Below, piece after piece: positions 5,109 to 6,014 of a DNA stretch of 6,014 bases (the stretch's first letter is position 1; each line of letters opens with the position of its first letter). A program made the position numbers and the translations under genes. The DNA is from Planctomycetota bacterium (GTDB lineage: Bacteria; Planctomycetota; Planctomycetia; Gemmatales; Gemmataceae). Where the stretch lies: assembly GCA_016200155.1 (NCBI GenBank), contig JACQFG010000288.1, forward strand, positions 1-6,014, given 5' to 3'. The notes under the pieces were generated by a model that saw only the letters and a list, made by a program, of their open reading frames with translations, ran no database searches and was not told the DNA's origin.

Positions 5109-5175
5109 TTTCGTCGTGGCGTACGATTCCGATCGTGCGGCGGAAATCGCACGATCGGAATCGTACGCCACAAAT
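5109..5175. repeat. Nested-hairpin (BIME-like) repeat, copy 2
   Basis: Arms 5116-5139 and 5148-5171 are perfect inverted repeats of 24 bp around an 8-nt centre (5140-5147). Each arm contains an inner imperfect palindrome and an outer GTGG foot. Flanks TTTCGTCGTGGC (5109-5120) and GCCACAAAT (5167-5175) match those of copy 1 at 2182-2250. The left arms of the two copies differ at 5 of 24 positions. The element begins a few bases after the lipase stop codon (5179). No T run follows the stem on the minus strand, so intrinsic termination is not indicated. Confidence 0.85.
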
Positions 5176-5178
5176 ACG

Positions 5179-5988
5179 CTAATACCCCAAGTCGGCCAAT
5201 CGTTGCAAGATCGCTCCGTAGCGTGGGGCCGGATCGTGACTCAGGCCGCGCAGGGCGCGGATCGGGTTCTTCCAGTTGACGAGCGAGACGTGGTCGCCGT
5301 CCCAGACGTCGAAGGTCTCGCCGTACTTCGCGGATTCCATCGAGACGATGCCGTCGTTGTCGCCTTCGTTCTGTTTGACGATGCCATAGGAGAGCAGCCA
5401 TTCGGGGTGCAGGATGTGTCCATCGTGTTTGCCGGCGACGGAGAAATAGCGCACGCTCGGCACGTCGAGGACTTTTTCGTTGAACGTCCTGCAACTGACT
5501 TGCGTGAGATCGTAGAAGGCCTGATAGGGCATGCCGATGACGTCGAGGAGAGGCTTGACAAGTCGTTCGAGCCGCTGGATGCCCCAGTCGGCGAAGCTGC
5601 TGCCTCGGTGCGGCGTGGCGATGGTGGTGAGCGAGAGCACGCGCGAGGCCATATCCAGGCAGGAGATCATGTAGCGCGAATCGAGGCCGCCCATGCTATG
5701 GGCGATGATGTGCACGGGTTCACCCGGCGAGTTCACGTTGAGAAACTCTTTCAGTTGCTTGGCCCGTTCCTCGGTGCCGCCGGTCGGCGTCAGTGCGGGG
5801 ATGAAAACGCGATTGCCGACGGCCGTGTACAGATCAGGAATGCCGGGGAAATAGCTGGCAAGCGTCGTGCCGGCGACACCGATCTTGTCGAAGCCGAACA
5901 GGCCGTGCACCAGAACGATCGGGGCTCGCAGCTTGGGGATCATGATTCCATCGTAAACGGGAAGCCGGCGTAATGCAATTCGATTCAT
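5179..5988 (-). CDS. Lipase-type alpha/beta hydrolase
   Basis: A protein of up to 269 residues. The oxyanion-hole segment PIVLVHGLFGFDKI (23-36) and the nucleophile elbow AHSMGG with S98 are diagnostic of bacterial triacylglycerol lipases and related esterases. Likely remaining triad members are D212 in GDNDGIVSMES and H233 in WDGDHVSLVNW. ATPHRGSSFADW (124-135) also matches the lipase family. The calcium-site aspartate that follows the triad histidine by two residues in Pseudomonas lipases is not seen. No signal peptide is evident, so the protein may be cytoplasmic or exported by an unrecognised route. The start is uncertain: the ATG at 5988 lies within the CACGAAG repeat and lacks a Shine-Dalgarno site, while the ATG at 5943 (residue 16) gives MIPKLRAPIVLVHG with only a weak site. 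A start beyond the window is also possible, because the frame stays open to the edge. Confidence 0.87.
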   Translation of the reverse strand: MNRIALRRLPVYDGIMIPKLRAPIVLVHGLFGFDKIGVAGTTLASYFPGIPDLYTAVGNRVFIPALTPTGGTEERAKQLKEFLNVNSPGEPVHIIAHSMGGLDSRYMISCLDMASRVLSLTTIATPHRGSSFADWGIQRLERLVKPLLDVIGMPYQAFYDLTQVSCRTFNEKVLDVPSVRYFSVAGKHDGHILHPEWLLSYGIVKQNEGDNDGIVSMESAKYGETFDVWDGDHVSLVNWKNPIRALRGLSHDPAPRYGAILQRLADLGY

Positions 5989-6014
5989 CCACGAAGGGCC
6001 ACGAAGTTCACGAA
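5985..6014. repeat. CACGAAG repeat, partial copy cut by the window edge
   Basis: ACGAA cores lie at 5991, 6001 and 6010, with spacings of 10 and 9. That is the same spacing and nearly the same sequence as 2850-2879 (28 of 30 bases identical). By comparison with that copy, a right arm with CTTCGTGG units may follow outside the window. The first bases supply the candidate lipase ATG at 5988. Confidence 0.65.

Noticed and set aside
5046..5171. Upstream start at 5171 for the dioxygenase
   Set aside because: The extension translates the second hairpin repeat and would place the Tat motif 45 residues in. A ribosome site supports 5045.
4801..5973. Plus-strand frame of 390 codons spanning the dioxygenase start, the hairpin repeat and the lipase gene
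   Set aside because: It crosses two opposite-strand genes and a repeat. A real gene would not overlap all three, and no motif is visible.
1407..5988. Five minus-strand genes as a dedicated defence or metabolic system
   Set aside because: Lipase, dioxygenase, CinA, HD hydrolase and DUF1080 share no known pathway. Gaps are 74-133 bp and filled with repeats, and at least two genes have their own promoter-like boxes.

Overview
The window is about 6 kb of GC-rich bacterial DNA. It holds six protein-coding genes and an unusually dense set of intergenic inverted repeats. Several traits fit a planctomycete (Pirellulales-like), though this is inferred from memory of such genomes and was not tested by a search: a secreted DUF1080 (3-keto-disaccharide hydrolase) protein, a Tat-exported intradiol dioxygenase with an RRDFLK signal, few Shine-Dalgarno sites, and gaps filled with TTCGTGG-, GGATGAA- and GGGGAGA-type short repeats. 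No transposase, CRISPR array, tRNA or rRNA was seen.

Layout. Positions 1-394 are non-coding. They hold two short tandem-repeat arrays (period 9 and period 8, both with a CGTG core) and two successive terminator-like hairpins, each followed by a T run, just upstream of a plus-strand metallophosphoesterase gene (395-1276). This gene converges on a block of five minus-strand genes. In transcription order these are a lipase-type alpha/beta hydrolase (5988-5179), an intradiol ring-cleavage dioxygenase (5045-4299), cinA (4224-2941), an HD-domain phosphohydrolase (2831-2250) and the DUF1080 protein (2162-1407). Gaps within the block are 74-133 bp. The five could be read through as one unit, but their functions do not form an obvious pathway, and promoter-like sequences before two of them suggest independent starts. 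The block looks like housekeeping and scattered catabolic genes, not a dedicated system.

The striking part is the non-genic DNA. Every gap between genes carries an inverted repeat. Two gaps hold diverged copies of the same nested-hairpin element (2182-2250 and 5109-5175). Four of the five arm differences between the copies fall at two paired positions and preserve the inner hairpin, as in REP/BIME elements mobilised by RAYT proteins. Three other gaps hold short-unit tandem arrays folded back on themselves (GGGGAGAW octamers, GGATGAA heptamers, CACGAAG 9/10-mers). A sixth palindrome (3753-3806) lies in frame inside cinA and appears to add a surface loop of roughly 13-18 residues, reminiscent of the protein-coding palindromic elements of Rickettsia. 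These repeats, not the genes, are the best candidates for something undescribed.
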